From assembly GCA_903932145.1 (NCBI GenBank), contig CAIZFE010000015.1, forward strand, positions 1 through 64,000: a DNA stretch of 64,000 bases, read 5' to 3'. Position numbers and translations under genes: made by a program. The notes under the pieces were generated by a model. The model did no database searches and was not told where the DNA came from. It saw only the letters and a program-made list of their open reading frames with translations. This DNA is from an uncultured Rhodopila sp. GTDB lineage: Bacteria > Pseudomonadota > Alphaproteobacteria > Acetobacterales > Acetobacteraceae. Below, in pieces: positions 44,480 to 52,889 of this stretch (position 1 is the stretch's first letter; the number at the start of each line of letters is the position of its first letter).

Positions 44480-45457
44480 TTAGCTATACAGCCCTGAAGA
44501 ACGAGCCCGCAATTTACACAGCGCCACCATCAGTTCCAGCGTCGGCACCTCGACGCCCGCAAGGTGTGCGAGCGCCAACGGCGCATCGAACATACCGTCG
44601 ATCTCCATCGGCCGTCCCAGTTCCAGATCCTGCAAAATGCTCGGTTTATGATCCATTGAGCGTTGCCCGTTGATACGAAGCGCGTGGTTGGTTGTGGGAT
44701 CGGCACCGAGCGCCTGAGCGATGGCGGTGGCTTCGTGCATCATGCGCAGCGATGCCTGTTCGGTTGCGGGTTCGACGTAGATGCCCTTGGGCGCGCTGCC
44801 GGTCAGGACGGCCAGTGTGCCGCCCGCCAGGTTGCTGATCAGCTTGTTCCAGATTTCATTGCGAATAGCCGGCGTGGCCTCACCGCTGATGCCACCTTTG
44901 CTGATCAGGGCTGCCAGTGTCAGCACCCGGTCCGACAGCGTGCCATCCGGTTCGCCCAGGATGACGCGGCTTTTCGGCTGCTCGACCATAACAACCCCGG
45001 GCGAGGTCACAGCGCTGGCGGAATAGACCACGCCGCCGATGGCCCGTCCGGGCCCCAGAGCGCGACGCAGCACGTCATCCGGATCGATCCGCGGCAATGA
45101 CTTGCCTTCGTGCGGTCCCGGCAGATTGTCGAAATACCACCAGGGGATTCCGTTCATAACGAATGCAACCGACGTGTCCGGACCCAGCAACGGCCCGATC
45201 GACGCTGCGACGGCCGGCAGCGCGGGCGCTTTCACCGTAACGAACACCGCGTCTTGCTTGCCCAGTTCCGCCGGATCGGCCGAGGCCCGCACCGGCGCAT
45301 GATGCACGCCATCGACCGCGTGAACGGTCAGGCCGTTGGCCTGGATGGCGGCGAGGTGAGCGCCTCGGGCAACGACGGATACCTCGGCCCCGGCACGGTG
45401 CAGGCGGGCGGCGAGATGGCCGCCGATGGCTCCGGCGCCGTAGATGCAGATTTTCAT
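44480..45457 (-). CDS. Ketopantoate reductase (ApbA/PanE) family protein
   Basis: A 325-residue NADPH-dependent reductase. MKICIYGAGAIGGHLAARLHRAGAEVSVVARG is the standard Rossmann start, VTVKAPALPAV follows, and the C-terminal domain has NEIWNKLISNLAGGTLAVLTG and MDHKPSILQDLELGRPMEIDGM, the substrate-binding loop of PanE-type enzymes. It could make pantoate for coenzyme A, but the SILQDLELGRPxEID form also occurs in non-PanE members. AGGAGAGG sets ATG at 45457. Paralogue of 12780-13844. Confidence 0.82.
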   Translation of the reverse strand: MKICIYGAGAIGGHLAARLHRAGAEVSVVARGAHLAAIQANGLTVHAVDGVHHAPVRASADPAELGKQDAVFVTVKAPALPAVAASIGPLLGPDTSVAFVMNGIPWWYFDNLPGPHEGKSLPRIDPDDVLRRALGPGRAIGGVVYSASAVTSPGVVMVEQPKSRVILGEPDGTLSDRVLTLAALISKGGISGEATPAIRNEIWNKLISNLAGGTLAVLTGSAPKGIYVEPATEQASLRMMHEATAIAQALGADPTTNHALRINGQRSMDHKPSILQDLELGRPMEIDGMFDAPLALAHLAGVEVPTLELMVALCKLRARSSGLYS

Positions 45458-45576
45458 GGTGGACCTCTCCTGTTGCACTATCGGACCCGGCATCAGTCCG
45501 ATGGTCAAGCCGTGCTCTGGTCTGGATCGCTCGATTGCCCTAGAACCCTGCGATCCTTTTCAACCTGGAGCCGTTC

Positions 45577-45927
45577 ATGAGCAAAATCATCCGCACCGAA
45601 CCCGGCGCGATCCTGTCCAAGGCCGTTGAATATCACGGCTTTGTCTATCTGCCGGGCATCACCGCCCGCGACACCAGCCTGGACATCAAGGGCCAGACCG
45701 CCGACGTGCTGGCGCAGATCGATGAGATGCTGGAACTGCACGGCACCGACAAGACTCGCCTGCTGCAGGCGATGATCTGGGTGAAGCACATGAAGGACCG
45801 CGTTCTGCTGAACGAACTCTGGACCCCGTGGTTGCCGAAAGACGGCGCCCCGGTGCGCGCCTGCGTCCAGGCCGAGATGGCCGCCCCGGACGTGCTGGTG
45901 GAGATCATGGTCACCGCCTGCAAGTAA
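45577..45927 (+). CDS. RidA family protein
   Basis: A 116-residue YjgF/YER057c/UK114 protein. R94 (in PVRACVQAEMA) and E109 (VEIMVTA) correspond to the active-site arginine and glutamate of RidA, which hydrolyses reactive enamine/imine intermediates. It is divergent from the ketopantoate reductase-like gene and ends just before a hairpin. The subgroup is uncertain; GFVYLPGITARDTSLDIKGQT fits the RidA-like groups linked to catabolic pathways. Confidence 0.9.
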   Translation: MSKIIRTEPGAILSKAVEYHGFVYLPGITARDTSLDIKGQTADVLAQIDEMLELHGTDKTRLLQAMIWVKHMKDRVLLNELWTPWLPKDGAPVRACVQAEMAAPDVLVEIMVTACK

Positions 45928-45933
45928 GCGGTC

Positions 45934-45959
45934 ATGGCCCGGCTGGTTGGCCGGGCCAT
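45934..45959. terminator. Hairpin between convergent genes
   Basis: ATGGCCCGGC (45934-45943) and GCCGGGCCAT (45950-45959) form a perfect 10-bp stem with a 6-base loop. There is no T-run. It starts with GTCATGGCC, like the REP-like family, and may be both a terminator and a family member. Confidence 0.5.
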
Positions 45960-45967
45960 CGACGCCT

Positions 45968-46747
45968 TTACGCCGTGGCGCCGCCATCGACCGGAAGTGC
46001 TACGCCGTTCACGTAGGACGCCTCGTCCGACAGCAGAAACAACGCCGCATTGGCGATTTCTTCCGGCTGGCCGGTGCGCCGCATCGGGTTGGCTCCGCCG
46101 CGTTTGGTCACCAACGTTTCGGGCGTTTCCCCCGGCGGCAATTGACTATCCGGACGAGCAACGAAAACCCGCAGCATCGGCGTGTCGGTTGGGCCGGGGC
46201 AGACAGCATTAATGCGGATATTCTCGTGTCCGTACCGCTTGGCCAGTCCCTTCACCAGACCGACAATCCCGAACTTCGCGATATTATACACCGGGCTGTA
46301 AGGCGACCCCTGTAATCCCGAGGTTGATGCCGTGAACAGGATCGAGCCGCCGCCCCGCGCCCGCAACTCCGGCAAAGCGGCCTCAGTTGTCACCAACACC
46401 GACCGTACGTTCAGGTCGATGGTGAAATCGAATGCTTTCCAGTCCAGGCCTTCGATCGACGCGGGACCGGGCGAACCGACATGGTTCCAGACGAAATCGA
46501 GCCCGCCGAACTGCTTCACCGTCTGGTGCACGATGTCGCGGGCGAAATTGTCGTTGGTCAGGTCGCCTGACAATCCGATCGCCTTGCCGCCAGAAGCGGT
46601 GATCTGGCGGACAACGGCGTCGGTGGCCTCTTTATCCAGATCAACCACCGCGACCGAAGCACCCTCCGCCGCGAACCGAATCGCTCCTGCCCGGCCCATA
46701 CCCGACCCCGCGGCGGTGACAATGCCGATTTTGTTTTCCATGCGCAT
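45968..46747 (-). CDS. Short-chain dehydrogenase/reductase
   Basis: A 259-residue classical SDR. Cofactor motif TAAGSGMGRAG, VVDLD (NAD preference), catalytic YNIAK and the serine in TASTSG. The usual NNAG motif is replaced by NHVG. The C-terminus ASYVNGVALPVDGGATA is normal. GGAGG precedes the first of two ATGs. Substrate unknown. It precedes the sulfurtransferase gene upstream on the same strand by 22 bases, possibly one operon with the VOC protein and next SDR. Confidence 0.87.
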   Translation of the reverse strand: MRMENKIGIVTAAGSGMGRAGAIRFAAEGASVAVVDLDKEATDAVVRQITASGGKAIGLSGDLTNDNFARDIVHQTVKQFGGLDFVWNHVGSPGPASIEGLDWKAFDFTIDLNVRSVLVTTEAALPELRARGGGSILFTASTSGLQGSPYSPVYNIAKFGIVGLVKGLAKRYGHENIRINAVCPGPTDTPMLRVFVARPDSQLPPGETPETLVTKRGGANPMRRTGQPEEIANAALFLLSDEASYVNGVALPVDGGATA

Positions 46748-46769
46748 TGTTGTGTCCTCCCTGTTTGAT

Positions 46770-47636
46770 TTAGCCCGTCTCCATCGGCAGGCTTTCGTCT
46801 TTGGCCCATTCCGACAGCGATGCGTCGTAGATCTTGACGTTCTGATGCCCGAGCATCGTCAGGATCAACGCATCGGCGCTGGCGGCGATGCCGCCGCCAC
46901 AATAGGCAATGACCGGGCGATCCAGAGCGCCGACCGCGCCCAGCAGGCGGCGCAGTTCATCGGCCGGCAGAAACGCGTTGGTGGCGGGGTCAAGCAAATG
47001 CGCCGCCGGTAGATTGACGCTGCCGGCGATGTGGCCGGGGCGTCCGTAGGCGTTCCCGCCGGTGCCGGCATGTTGCGCGGGAATCAGTGCGTTCAATGTG
47101 CAAACGCCTGCATCGCCGATCGCGGCTTTAACCTCGTCCTTGCCAACCATCAGGTTTCGCACGTTTTGAACCATGAACGAACCCGGAGCACGCTTTTCCC
47201 CCGGACCGGTTTCAATCGCGCGGTTTTCCGCCGCCCATTTCTGCCAGCCGCCGTTCAGCACTGCCGCGTTGTCATGGCCGAATTCGCGCAACAGCCACCA
47301 GACGCGCGTGGCCCACCAGGGATTGCCGGTGCTGTAGGTCACCACCCGCGTGCCGTTGCTTATTCCGAAACGACGCATCGCCGCCGCGAAATCCTCTGGT
47401 GACTGCCGCATGAAGTTGAACCTCTGCGTCGTATCCGAAACGTCCTTGGAGACGTCACAAAATTGCGCGCCTGGGATATGGCCTTTTTCGAAGTCCTCCC
47501 GCCCCGGCTTCACCACGTAGGTGATCTTCGGATCGGGGATCAGATGCGTCGTGCAGTCCAGCACGACGACATCCCTTAAGTGCCGGGCGAGCCAGTCCGT
47601 CTCGACCAGAAACTCCGGATGCACAAAACCGGTCAT
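46770..47636 (-). CDS. sseA: Two-domain rhodanese sulfurtransferase
   Basis: A 288-residue tandem rhodanese protein, usual length for thiosulfate or 3-mercaptopyruvate sulfurtransferases. The N-terminal domain (DVVVLDCTTHL, GHIPGAQFCDV) is inactive-like; the C-terminal domain carries the catalytic cysteine C246 in IAYCGGGIAAS. Loop CGGGI favours thiosulfate-like over the CGSGV loop of mercaptopyruvate enzymes. The gene lies 3 bases after the VOC gene. Confidence 0.85.
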   Translation of the reverse strand: MTGFVHPEFLVETDWLARHLRDVVVLDCTTHLIPDPKITYVVKPGREDFEKGHIPGAQFCDVSKDVSDTTQRFNFMRQSPEDFAAAMRRFGISNGTRVVTYSTGNPWWATRVWWLLREFGHDNAAVLNGGWQKWAAENRAIETGPGEKRAPGSFMVQNVRNLMVGKDEVKAAIGDAGVCTLNALIPAQHAGTGGNAYGRPGHIAGSVNLPAAHLLDPATNAFLPADELRRLLGAVGALDRPVIAYCGGGIAASADALILTMLGHQNVKIYDASLSEWAKDESLPMETG

Positions 47637-47639
47637 TGG

Positions 47640-48047
47640 CTAATGTCCCGCCGCGAGTTCGGCGAGTTCTATCACCACGTTTCCTGTCGCCGCCGGGTCC
47701 AGGAAGATGATCTTCGACCCGCCGTGGCCGGCCTTCCAGGTGTCGCTTTGCAGCTTGACGTTCTTCGCTTTCAGTTCGGCGATGGCGCCTTCGATATCAT
47801 CAACCTCAAAACAAATGTGGAAAAGGCCCGTCCCTTTTTGGTCTATCCATTTCGTAACGCCGGACTCTGGCCCCTGACCTTCCAACAGTTCGATATAGGA
47901 CTGTCCGACCGGCAGCATCGCCAGTCTGGTCTGGCCGATTTGTTCTTCGTATTCCATTTCCAGACCGAACGTATCGCGCATGAAATCCAGGGACTGCTTC
48001 ATGGAATCCACGGCGATAGCGATATGTTCCACCCGTTTGATTTTCAT
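47640..48047 (-). CDS. VOC family protein (methylmalonyl-CoA epimerase-like)
   Basis: A 135-residue vicinal oxygen chelate protein. Metal-ligand positions are H8 in VEHIAIAVD, E in SYIELLEG, H in GLFHICFEVDD and E in VVIELAE, the pattern of methylmalonyl-CoA epimerase/glyoxalase. It is coupled closely to the sulfurtransferase gene. An epimerase role in propionate metabolism is plausible, but no mutase gene is nearby. Confidence 0.8.
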   Translation of the reverse strand: MKIKRVEHIAIAVDSMKQSLDFMRDTFGLEMEYEEQIGQTRLAMLPVGQSYIELLEGQGPESGVTKWIDQKGTGLFHICFEVDDIEGAIAELKAKNVKLQSDTWKAGHGGSKIIFLDPAATGNVVIELAELAAGH

Positions 48048-48058
48048 TGTGACGCTTC

Positions 48059-48811
48059 CTAGGAAATCGTGATGCCGCTATCCACCGGATAGACCTGCCC
48101 GGTTACTTTGCTGGTTTCATCCGACGCCAGAAACAGCGCCATGGACGCGATATCCTCCGGCTGGATGATCCCGAGCAGATGAGAATTTGCCATTCTGTCT
48201 AACGATGCGTTGCCTTCAAGCAACATTCTGACCCGGCCGGTCATCGTCACCGATGGCGCGATGGCGTTAACACGAACTTTTGGCGCGAATTCGACCGCCA
48301 TTGACCGCGTTATCGACGCCACCGCACCCTTGGCGGCTGTGTAGCAATCGCGGCCCGGGATGCCCATCAGCGCCAGGTTCGACGACATGTTGATCACCGA
48401 TCCGCCGCCCGATTTGATGATCGCCGGGATGCCGAAGCGGCAACCCAGGAAGGTGCCGAACAGATCCAGCTTGATGACGCGCCAGAACTCGTCCAATGGC
48501 GCGTCGGTGACGTCGCTGTCTCGTAGAGTCGAGCCGCCGGCATTGTTGTGCAGGATGTGCAGCGCCCCGTAATGCTGCACAGCTTTGTCGATCGTGCCCT
48601 GGATGCTGTCCGGTTCGGTGACATCGGTCTTGATGGCGATGGCCTGGCCGCCGGCCTGAATGATCAATTGCGCGGTCTGTTCGCCGGCCTCGGCATTCAG
48701 TTCGGCCACGACCACCCTGGCCCCTTCCTGCGCGAAGAGTTGGGCCGTGGCTCGGCCGATACCGGTTCCGGCGCCGGTGATGACGGCGACTTTGCCTTCC
48801 AGGCGTAGCAT
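48059..48811 (-). CDS. Short-chain dehydrogenase/reductase
   Basis: A 250-residue classical SDR. TGAGTGIGRATAQ is the cofactor motif, HNNAGGS the structural motif, and YTAAKG the catalytic Tyr-Lys pair, with INMSSNLALMG before it. C-terminus SKVTGQVYPVDSGITIS. It probably acts on hydroxyacyl or hydroxyacid substrates. It lies 11 bases upstream of the VOC gene on the same strand. Confidence 0.88.
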   Translation of the reverse strand: MLRLEGKVAVITGAGTGIGRATAQLFAQEGARVVVAELNAEAGEQTAQLIIQAGGQAIAIKTDVTEPDSIQGTIDKAVQHYGALHILHNNAGGSTLRDSDVTDAPLDEFWRVIKLDLFGTFLGCRFGIPAIIKSGGGSVINMSSNLALMGIPGRDCYTAAKGAVASITRSMAVEFAPKVRVNAIAPSVTMTGRVRMLLEGNASLDRMANSHLLGIIQPEDIASMALFLASDETSKVTGQVYPVDSGITIS

Positions 48812-48877
48812 CTGCGTTTCCCCATTGGTGTGGGGTTATCGTCACCCGTCAGGCAATGCGGATCAAGAGGGCGGCGC

Positions 48878-49459
48878 TTAGGCTGGCAGCGTATAGCCCA
48901 AGGCTGCCTCTGCCTCGAACGTCTTTTGCACGGCCGGCCGTTGCATCATACGATCGTGATGAGCCGTCAGATTGGGGAATATCGCCGGGTCGGCGCCTAA
49001 GGAGCCGCGGAAGCGCCAGAACAGGCGGAACAAGTGAATGTCAGCGATGGAATAGGCACCAACCGCCCACGGTCCGACCCCAAGGCGCTGCTCTGCCCAC
49101 CGATAGACCTGCTGTGTATGCTCCGGCCCCCGCTGCCGGGCAGGATGCAAAGTGGACGCAACGAAGGACATCCAGGAAATAACCTTGGCTTCCGCCTCAA
49201 TGTCACCGAATGGGAACAGTTTGGCGTCCGGATAGGTCCTGGCGAGGTAGTATAGGATCGCCGCGACCTCGGTCAGTGGCCGTCCGTCGATGACCAATGT
49301 CGGTACTTTGCCCTCGGGGTTGAAGCCGCGCAGTTCCGGCGGGTCCAGATCGCGATGGGCGAACGAGATCGTTTTGGCCTCGAACACGGCCCCGACTTCA
49401 TGTAGGGCGATGTGGACCGCCAGCGAGCTCGATCCGGGGGCGTGATAGAATGTCAGCAT
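48878..49459 (-). CDS. Glutathione S-transferase family protein
   Basis: A 193-residue GST. N-terminal FYHAPGSSSLAVHIALHEVG carries the catalytic serine/cysteine region of the beta/theta-like bacterial GSTs, FNPEGKVPTLVIDG and LTEVAAILYYLAR complete the thioredoxin fold, and the helical domain ends MQRPAVQKTFEAEAALG. Its ATG overlaps the rhodanese stop (TGATG at 49457-49461), so the two are coupled. Confidence 0.88.
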   Translation of the reverse strand: MLTFYHAPGSSSLAVHIALHEVGAVFEAKTISFAHRDLDPPELRGFNPEGKVPTLVIDGRPLTEVAAILYYLARTYPDAKLFPFGDIEAEAKVISWMSFVASTLHPARQRGPEHTQQVYRWAEQRLGVGPWAVGAYSIADIHLFRLFWRFRGSLGADPAIFPNLTAHHDRMMQRPAVQKTFEAEAALGYTLPA

Positions 49460-49869
49460 CAGCGTTGCGTCCAGGGCAGATCGTCGGCCTTCCAGCCGGC
49501 GGTGTTGCCGCGATGGCCATCGGCGTCGGGCGGGCCTTCGAACCCATCGGCGACGTTATAAACATGCGGAAAACCGGCGGCTTGAGCCGCCAAAGCGGCG
49601 GACATGCTGCGGGCGCCACTGCGGCAGATGAAATAGATGTGGTTGTCGGCGGTCAGGCCGGCCTGCTTGAGGTGATCCTCGAAACCGCCGTTGCGTTGCA
49701 TCGTCGGATAAACCTGCCAGGGGATCAAAATTGTCTGCTTTCCGGCTGAGGCGAGGGCAGGGACACCGACAAAATTCCACTCCGCATCGGTGCGGACGTC
49801 GACCAGTTGGGCGTTTGCATCGGCCTGTAGGGCTTCCCAGGTTTGGGTAGGCGCGACATTCTCGACCAT
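49459..49869 (-). CDS. Single-domain rhodanese-like sulfurtransferase
   Basis: A 136-residue rhodanese. LVDVRTDAEWNFVGVP is the entrance motif and YFICRSGARSMSAA holds the catalytic C82 with a CRSGAR loop, typical of cytosolic persulfide carriers. The C-terminus has a tail GHRGNTAGWKADDLPW. The frame is open to 49947, but ATG at 49869 has GGAG. It is divergent from the cysteine synthase gene, suggesting a shared sulfur-related promoter region. Confidence 0.85.
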   Translation of the reverse strand: MVENVAPTQTWEALQADANAQLVDVRTDAEWNFVGVPALASAGKQTILIPWQVYPTMQRNGGFEDHLKQAGLTADNHIYFICRSGARSMSAALAAQAAGFPHVYNVADGFEGPPDADGHRGNTAGWKADDLPWTQR

Positions 49870-49901
49870 AATGGATGCTCCGACAGGGAAAGACAGAATC
49901 G

Positions 49902-50921
49902 ATGACCGCGTTGTATCACGGAACCACATGGCAAGACGACATGGCACAGGCGATCGGCCACACCCCGCTGATCCGACTACGCCGCGCGTCGGAGGCGACC
50001 GGCTGCACGATCCTGGGCAAGGCGGAGTTCATGAACCCCGGCGGCTCGGTGAAGGATCGCGCCGGCCTGGCGATCATCCTGGATGCCGAACAGCGCGGGA
50101 CCTTGCGGCCGGGCGGCACGATCGTGGAGGGTACTGCCGGCAACACTGGTATCGGACTGACGCTGGTGGGGAATGCACGCGGCTATCGCAGCGTGATCGT
50201 GATGCCGGAGACGCAGTCGAAGGAAAAGATCGATTTCCTGCGCATGATCGGCGCCGACCTTCGGTTGGTGCCGGCCAAGCCATACCGCGATCCTGGCAAT
50301 TACGTGCATTTTTCGCGACGCTTGGCCGAAGAGATCGCGACGGAAACGGGCAACGCGATCTGGGCCAATCAGTTCGACAATCTGGCGAACCGCGAGGGTC
50401 ACCGCGTCACCACCGGTGCGGAGATCTGGGAACAGACGCAAGGCAAGGTCGATGCATTCACCTGCGCCTGCGGCACCGGCGGCACGCTGGCCGGCGTTTC
50501 CCTGGCGTTGAAAGCGCGTAACCCCGGCGTTCGCATCGTGCTGGCGGACCCGCATGGCTCGAACTTGTACGGTTGGGTCAAAAATGGTGATTTGTCGATC
50601 GAAGGGTCATCCATCACCGAAGGCATCGGCCAGTCCCGGGTGCCCGACAATCTGGCCGGGGTGGAGATTGACGACGCGGAACGCATTCCCGACGCTGAGG
50701 CGCTGGAGCAGATTTTCGATGTGCTGATCCATGAGGGTCTGTCTGTCGGCACGTCCTCCGGTATCAATATCGCGGCGGCGATCCGGGTCGCCAAGGCGAT
50801 GGGGCCGGGCCATACGGTTGTGACGGTCCTGTGCGACGGCGGTTCGCGGTATCAGTCGAAACTGTTCAATCCGGCGTTCCTGCGGGAGAAAGGGTTGCCG
50901 GTGCCGCCCTGGATGGCCTGA
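49902..50921 (+). CDS. cysK: Cysteine synthase
   Basis: A 339-residue fold type II PLP enzyme. The lysine is K51 in NPGGSVKDRAG, the asparagine loop is EGTAGNTGIGL, and the phosphate loop is GTGGTLAG. It makes cysteine from O-acetylserine and sulfide. Slightly longer than E. coli CysK (323) with the PHGSNLYGWVKNGDLSIEGSSITEGIGQSR insert found in alphaproteobacterial forms. Start at 49902 (GGAAAG upstream); ATG at 49875 is an alternative. It heads a run of organosulfur-uptake-like genes. Confidence 0.9.
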   Translation: MTALYHGTTWQDDMAQAIGHTPLIRLRRASEATGCTILGKAEFMNPGGSVKDRAGLAIILDAEQRGTLRPGGTIVEGTAGNTGIGLTLVGNARGYRSVIVMPETQSKEKIDFLRMIGADLRLVPAKPYRDPGNYVHFSRRLAEEIATETGNAIWANQFDNLANREGHRVTTGAEIWEQTQGKVDAFTCACGTGGTLAGVSLALKARNPGVRIVLADPHGSNLYGWVKNGDLSIEGSSITEGIGQSRVPDNLAGVEIDDAERIPDAEALEQIFDVLIHEGLSVGTSSGINIAAAIRVAKAMGPGHTVVTVLCDGGSRYQSKLFNPAFLREKGLPVPPWMA

Positions 50922-50946
50922 GGTTCACTCGCGGCCGGCGTTCTGG

Positions 50947-50963
50947 TGCCCCGTTTCGGGGCA
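50947..50963 (+). other. Hairpin between cysK and the binding-protein gene
   Basis: TGCCCC/GGGGCA, 6-bp perfect stem, 5-base loop GTTTC. A second imperfect palindrome, GGTTCGGCGCCGGAACACC, follows at about 50966-50984. No T-run. May modulate read-through from cysK into the downstream ABC genes. Confidence 0.4.
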
Positions 50964-51060
50964 TTGGTTCGGCGCCGGAACACCGGCTATGGATGTTTCC
51001 CCGGGATGCGGGCAGGATCGATTCACGCGGCATCTGATCGCGAAGAACCGGGGGACAACA

Positions 51061-52104
51061 GTGGCTTTTTTGTTGAAACGACGTCAGATCGTGCTCGCCG
51101 TGCCGGCAACACTGGCATTCGGCGGCGCGCGCGCCGCATCGTCCAGCGGCAAGGCCACCTACCCGGTCGCCGTCCCAAGCTACCAGCAGCAGTTCATCGC
51201 GGTGGAGCAAGGGTTTTTCAAGGATGAAGGGTTCGACTTCAAGTTGGTGCAGGGCGGCAGCGGTGTGAAATCCCGCGAAATCATGGCGTCCGGTGAAGTC
51301 GATTTCGCAATCGAAGACATTGTTCACTGCATGCAGTTGAATAACCACGGCCGCGCCGCCAGGGCAGTCAACGCGGCGGATACGCGGTCACCGAGCCAGT
51401 ATTTCATCGTCCGCAAGGATTTGTATGACGCCGGTGTCGATAGCTTGCAAAAATTCGCGGCCTGGAAACGGCCGGATGGCAAGAAGGCGATCCTGGGCGT
51501 TTCGTCGATTGGGGGCACCGCGCATCTGTGGGCCAATTTTTTCATGGAACACTTCGGCCTCGCCGAAGATGTGGCCTGGGTCGGCGTCGGCAACGTCGAT
51601 ACGATGCTGGGTTCGTTGAAGACGAAACAGATCGATCTGCTGGCATCCACCGCCGCCCTGGCCTCGGATGCCGAGGAGCATGGCTGGGGCAAAACGATCT
51701 TCCGTGGTTCGGACGAAGATGTGTGGAACCAGGTTGTCGGCGGCCCGGTTCCGGTGAATGCGAATATTTGCTTGCTGAGCACCATCCAGAAAGAACCGGA
51801 GAAAGTGCAGGCCTATGTGACCGGTGTGCATCGCGCCTCGCAATGGGTGGCAAAGCACACCAAGGAGCAAATCTACGACGTGATTGAACCCTATGTCGGC
51901 AGCACGTCCCGCGAAGGCAACCTGCTGGAAATTCAGAGCGTCAAGGACATCACCGACACCAACGGCATTGTCGATCCGGCGGCGTATGAGCGCGGCGGCA
52001 AGTGCTGGTACCGCGATCTGACGGGTATTAAAGCCTCGCCGCTGGCGGATATTTTCGATGCCAGTTTCATGCTGAAGGCGAAGGCGAAGTATCCCGCCGG
52101 ATGA
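51061..52104 (+). CDS. NitT/TauT-family ABC transporter binding protein
   Basis: A 347-residue SsuA/TauA/NMT1-like periplasmic binding protein. Leader LLKRRQIVLAVPATLAFGGARAAS; mature part has YQQQFIAVEQGFFKDEGFDFKLVQGGSGVKSREIMASGEVDFAI, the usual first block. Start GTG at 51061 with GGGGGA upstream; the longer frame from 50989 has no ribosome site. It delivers an alkanesulfonate, taurine or nitrate-type ligand to the adjacent ATPase and permease. The stop overlaps the ATPase start by four bases. Confidence 0.85.
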   Translation: MAFLLKRRQIVLAVPATLAFGGARAASSSGKATYPVAVPSYQQQFIAVEQGFFKDEGFDFKLVQGGSGVKSREIMASGEVDFAIEDIVHCMQLNNHGRAARAVNAADTRSPSQYFIVRKDLYDAGVDSLQKFAAWKRPDGKKAILGVSSIGGTAHLWANFFMEHFGLAEDVAWVGVGNVDTMLGSLKTKQIDLLASTAALASDAEEHGWGKTIFRGSDEDVWNQVVGGPVPVNANICLLSTIQKEPEKVQAYVTGVHRASQWVAKHTKEQIYDVIEPYVGSTSREGNLLEIQSVKDITDTNGIVDPAAYERGGKCWYRDLTGIKASPLADIFDASFMLKAKAKYPAG

Positions 52105-52889
52105 CGATCCGCATCGAAACCCGCGATCTGGGAAAGACGTTTGCCGTTGACGGCCGCGATATGCGTGCCGTCGATGGGGTTTCGCTGGCGATCCGCGAGG
52201 GTGAGTTCGTGGCGCTTCTGGGGCCATCCGGGTGCGGCAAAAGCACAATCCTGAACATGATCGCCACGCTTCTGCCGAACAGCAGCGGGGAGATCCTGGT
52301 CGACGGACAGCCCATCGACCGGCGGCGCCCAAGCCGCAATGTCGGATACGTGTTCCAGCGGGACACGTTGTTTCCCTGGCGCACCGTGCAGGCCAATATC
52401 GGTTATGCTCTGGAACTGGCTGGCGTGGCCGCCGACGAGCGCCGGGAGCGGACGCAGACCGCTCTGGCACAGGCCGGTTTGCAAGGTTTCGGACATTACT
52501 ATCCCACGTCGTTGTCCGGCGGGATGCGGCAACGGGCGGCGCTGATGCGGACCCTGATCGTGCAGCCGCAAATCCTGCTGATGGACGAACCGTTCGGCGC
52601 CTTGGACACGCACACCAAACTGGAAATGCACCGGGTGCTGCTGAATATCTGGGAACGCGAGAAACAGACGGTGCTGTTCGTCACCCATGATCTCGGCGAG
52701 GCCCTTACATTGTCGGATCGCATCATTCTGCTGTCGGCTCGGCCTGGCCGAATCAAGGAAGAATTCACGGTTGATTTTCCGCGTCCGCGCGATGCGGTGA
52801 CGTTGCGTGAAACGCCGGCTTACGCCGCATTGTTCTCGCGCATCTGGCACTCGCTGGGCGAGGAATTCGTCAAGGGTGCGCAAGCATGA
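52101..52889 (+). CDS. NitT/TauT-family ABC transporter ATPase
   Basis: A 262-residue ABC ATPase. Walker A GPSGCGKST, Q-loop VFQRDTLFPWRTV, signature LSGGMRQRAALMRT, Walker B ILLMDEPFGALD, and switch VLFVTHDLGEAL. The PWRTV and SGGMRQR strings are typical of SsuB/TauB. It overlaps the binding-protein and permease genes by 4 bases each (TGA/ATG), so translation is coupled. Confidence 0.93.
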   Translation: MTIRIETRDLGKTFAVDGRDMRAVDGVSLAIREGEFVALLGPSGCGKSTILNMIATLLPNSSGEILVDGQPIDRRRPSRNVGYVFQRDTLFPWRTVQANIGYALELAGVAADERRERTQTALAQAGLQGFGHYYPTSLSGGMRQRAALMRTLIVQPQILLMDEPFGALDTHTKLEMHRVLLNIWEREKQTVLFVTHDLGEALTLSDRIILLSARPGRIKEEFTVDFPRPRDAVTLRETPAYAALFSRIWHSLGEEFVKGAQA

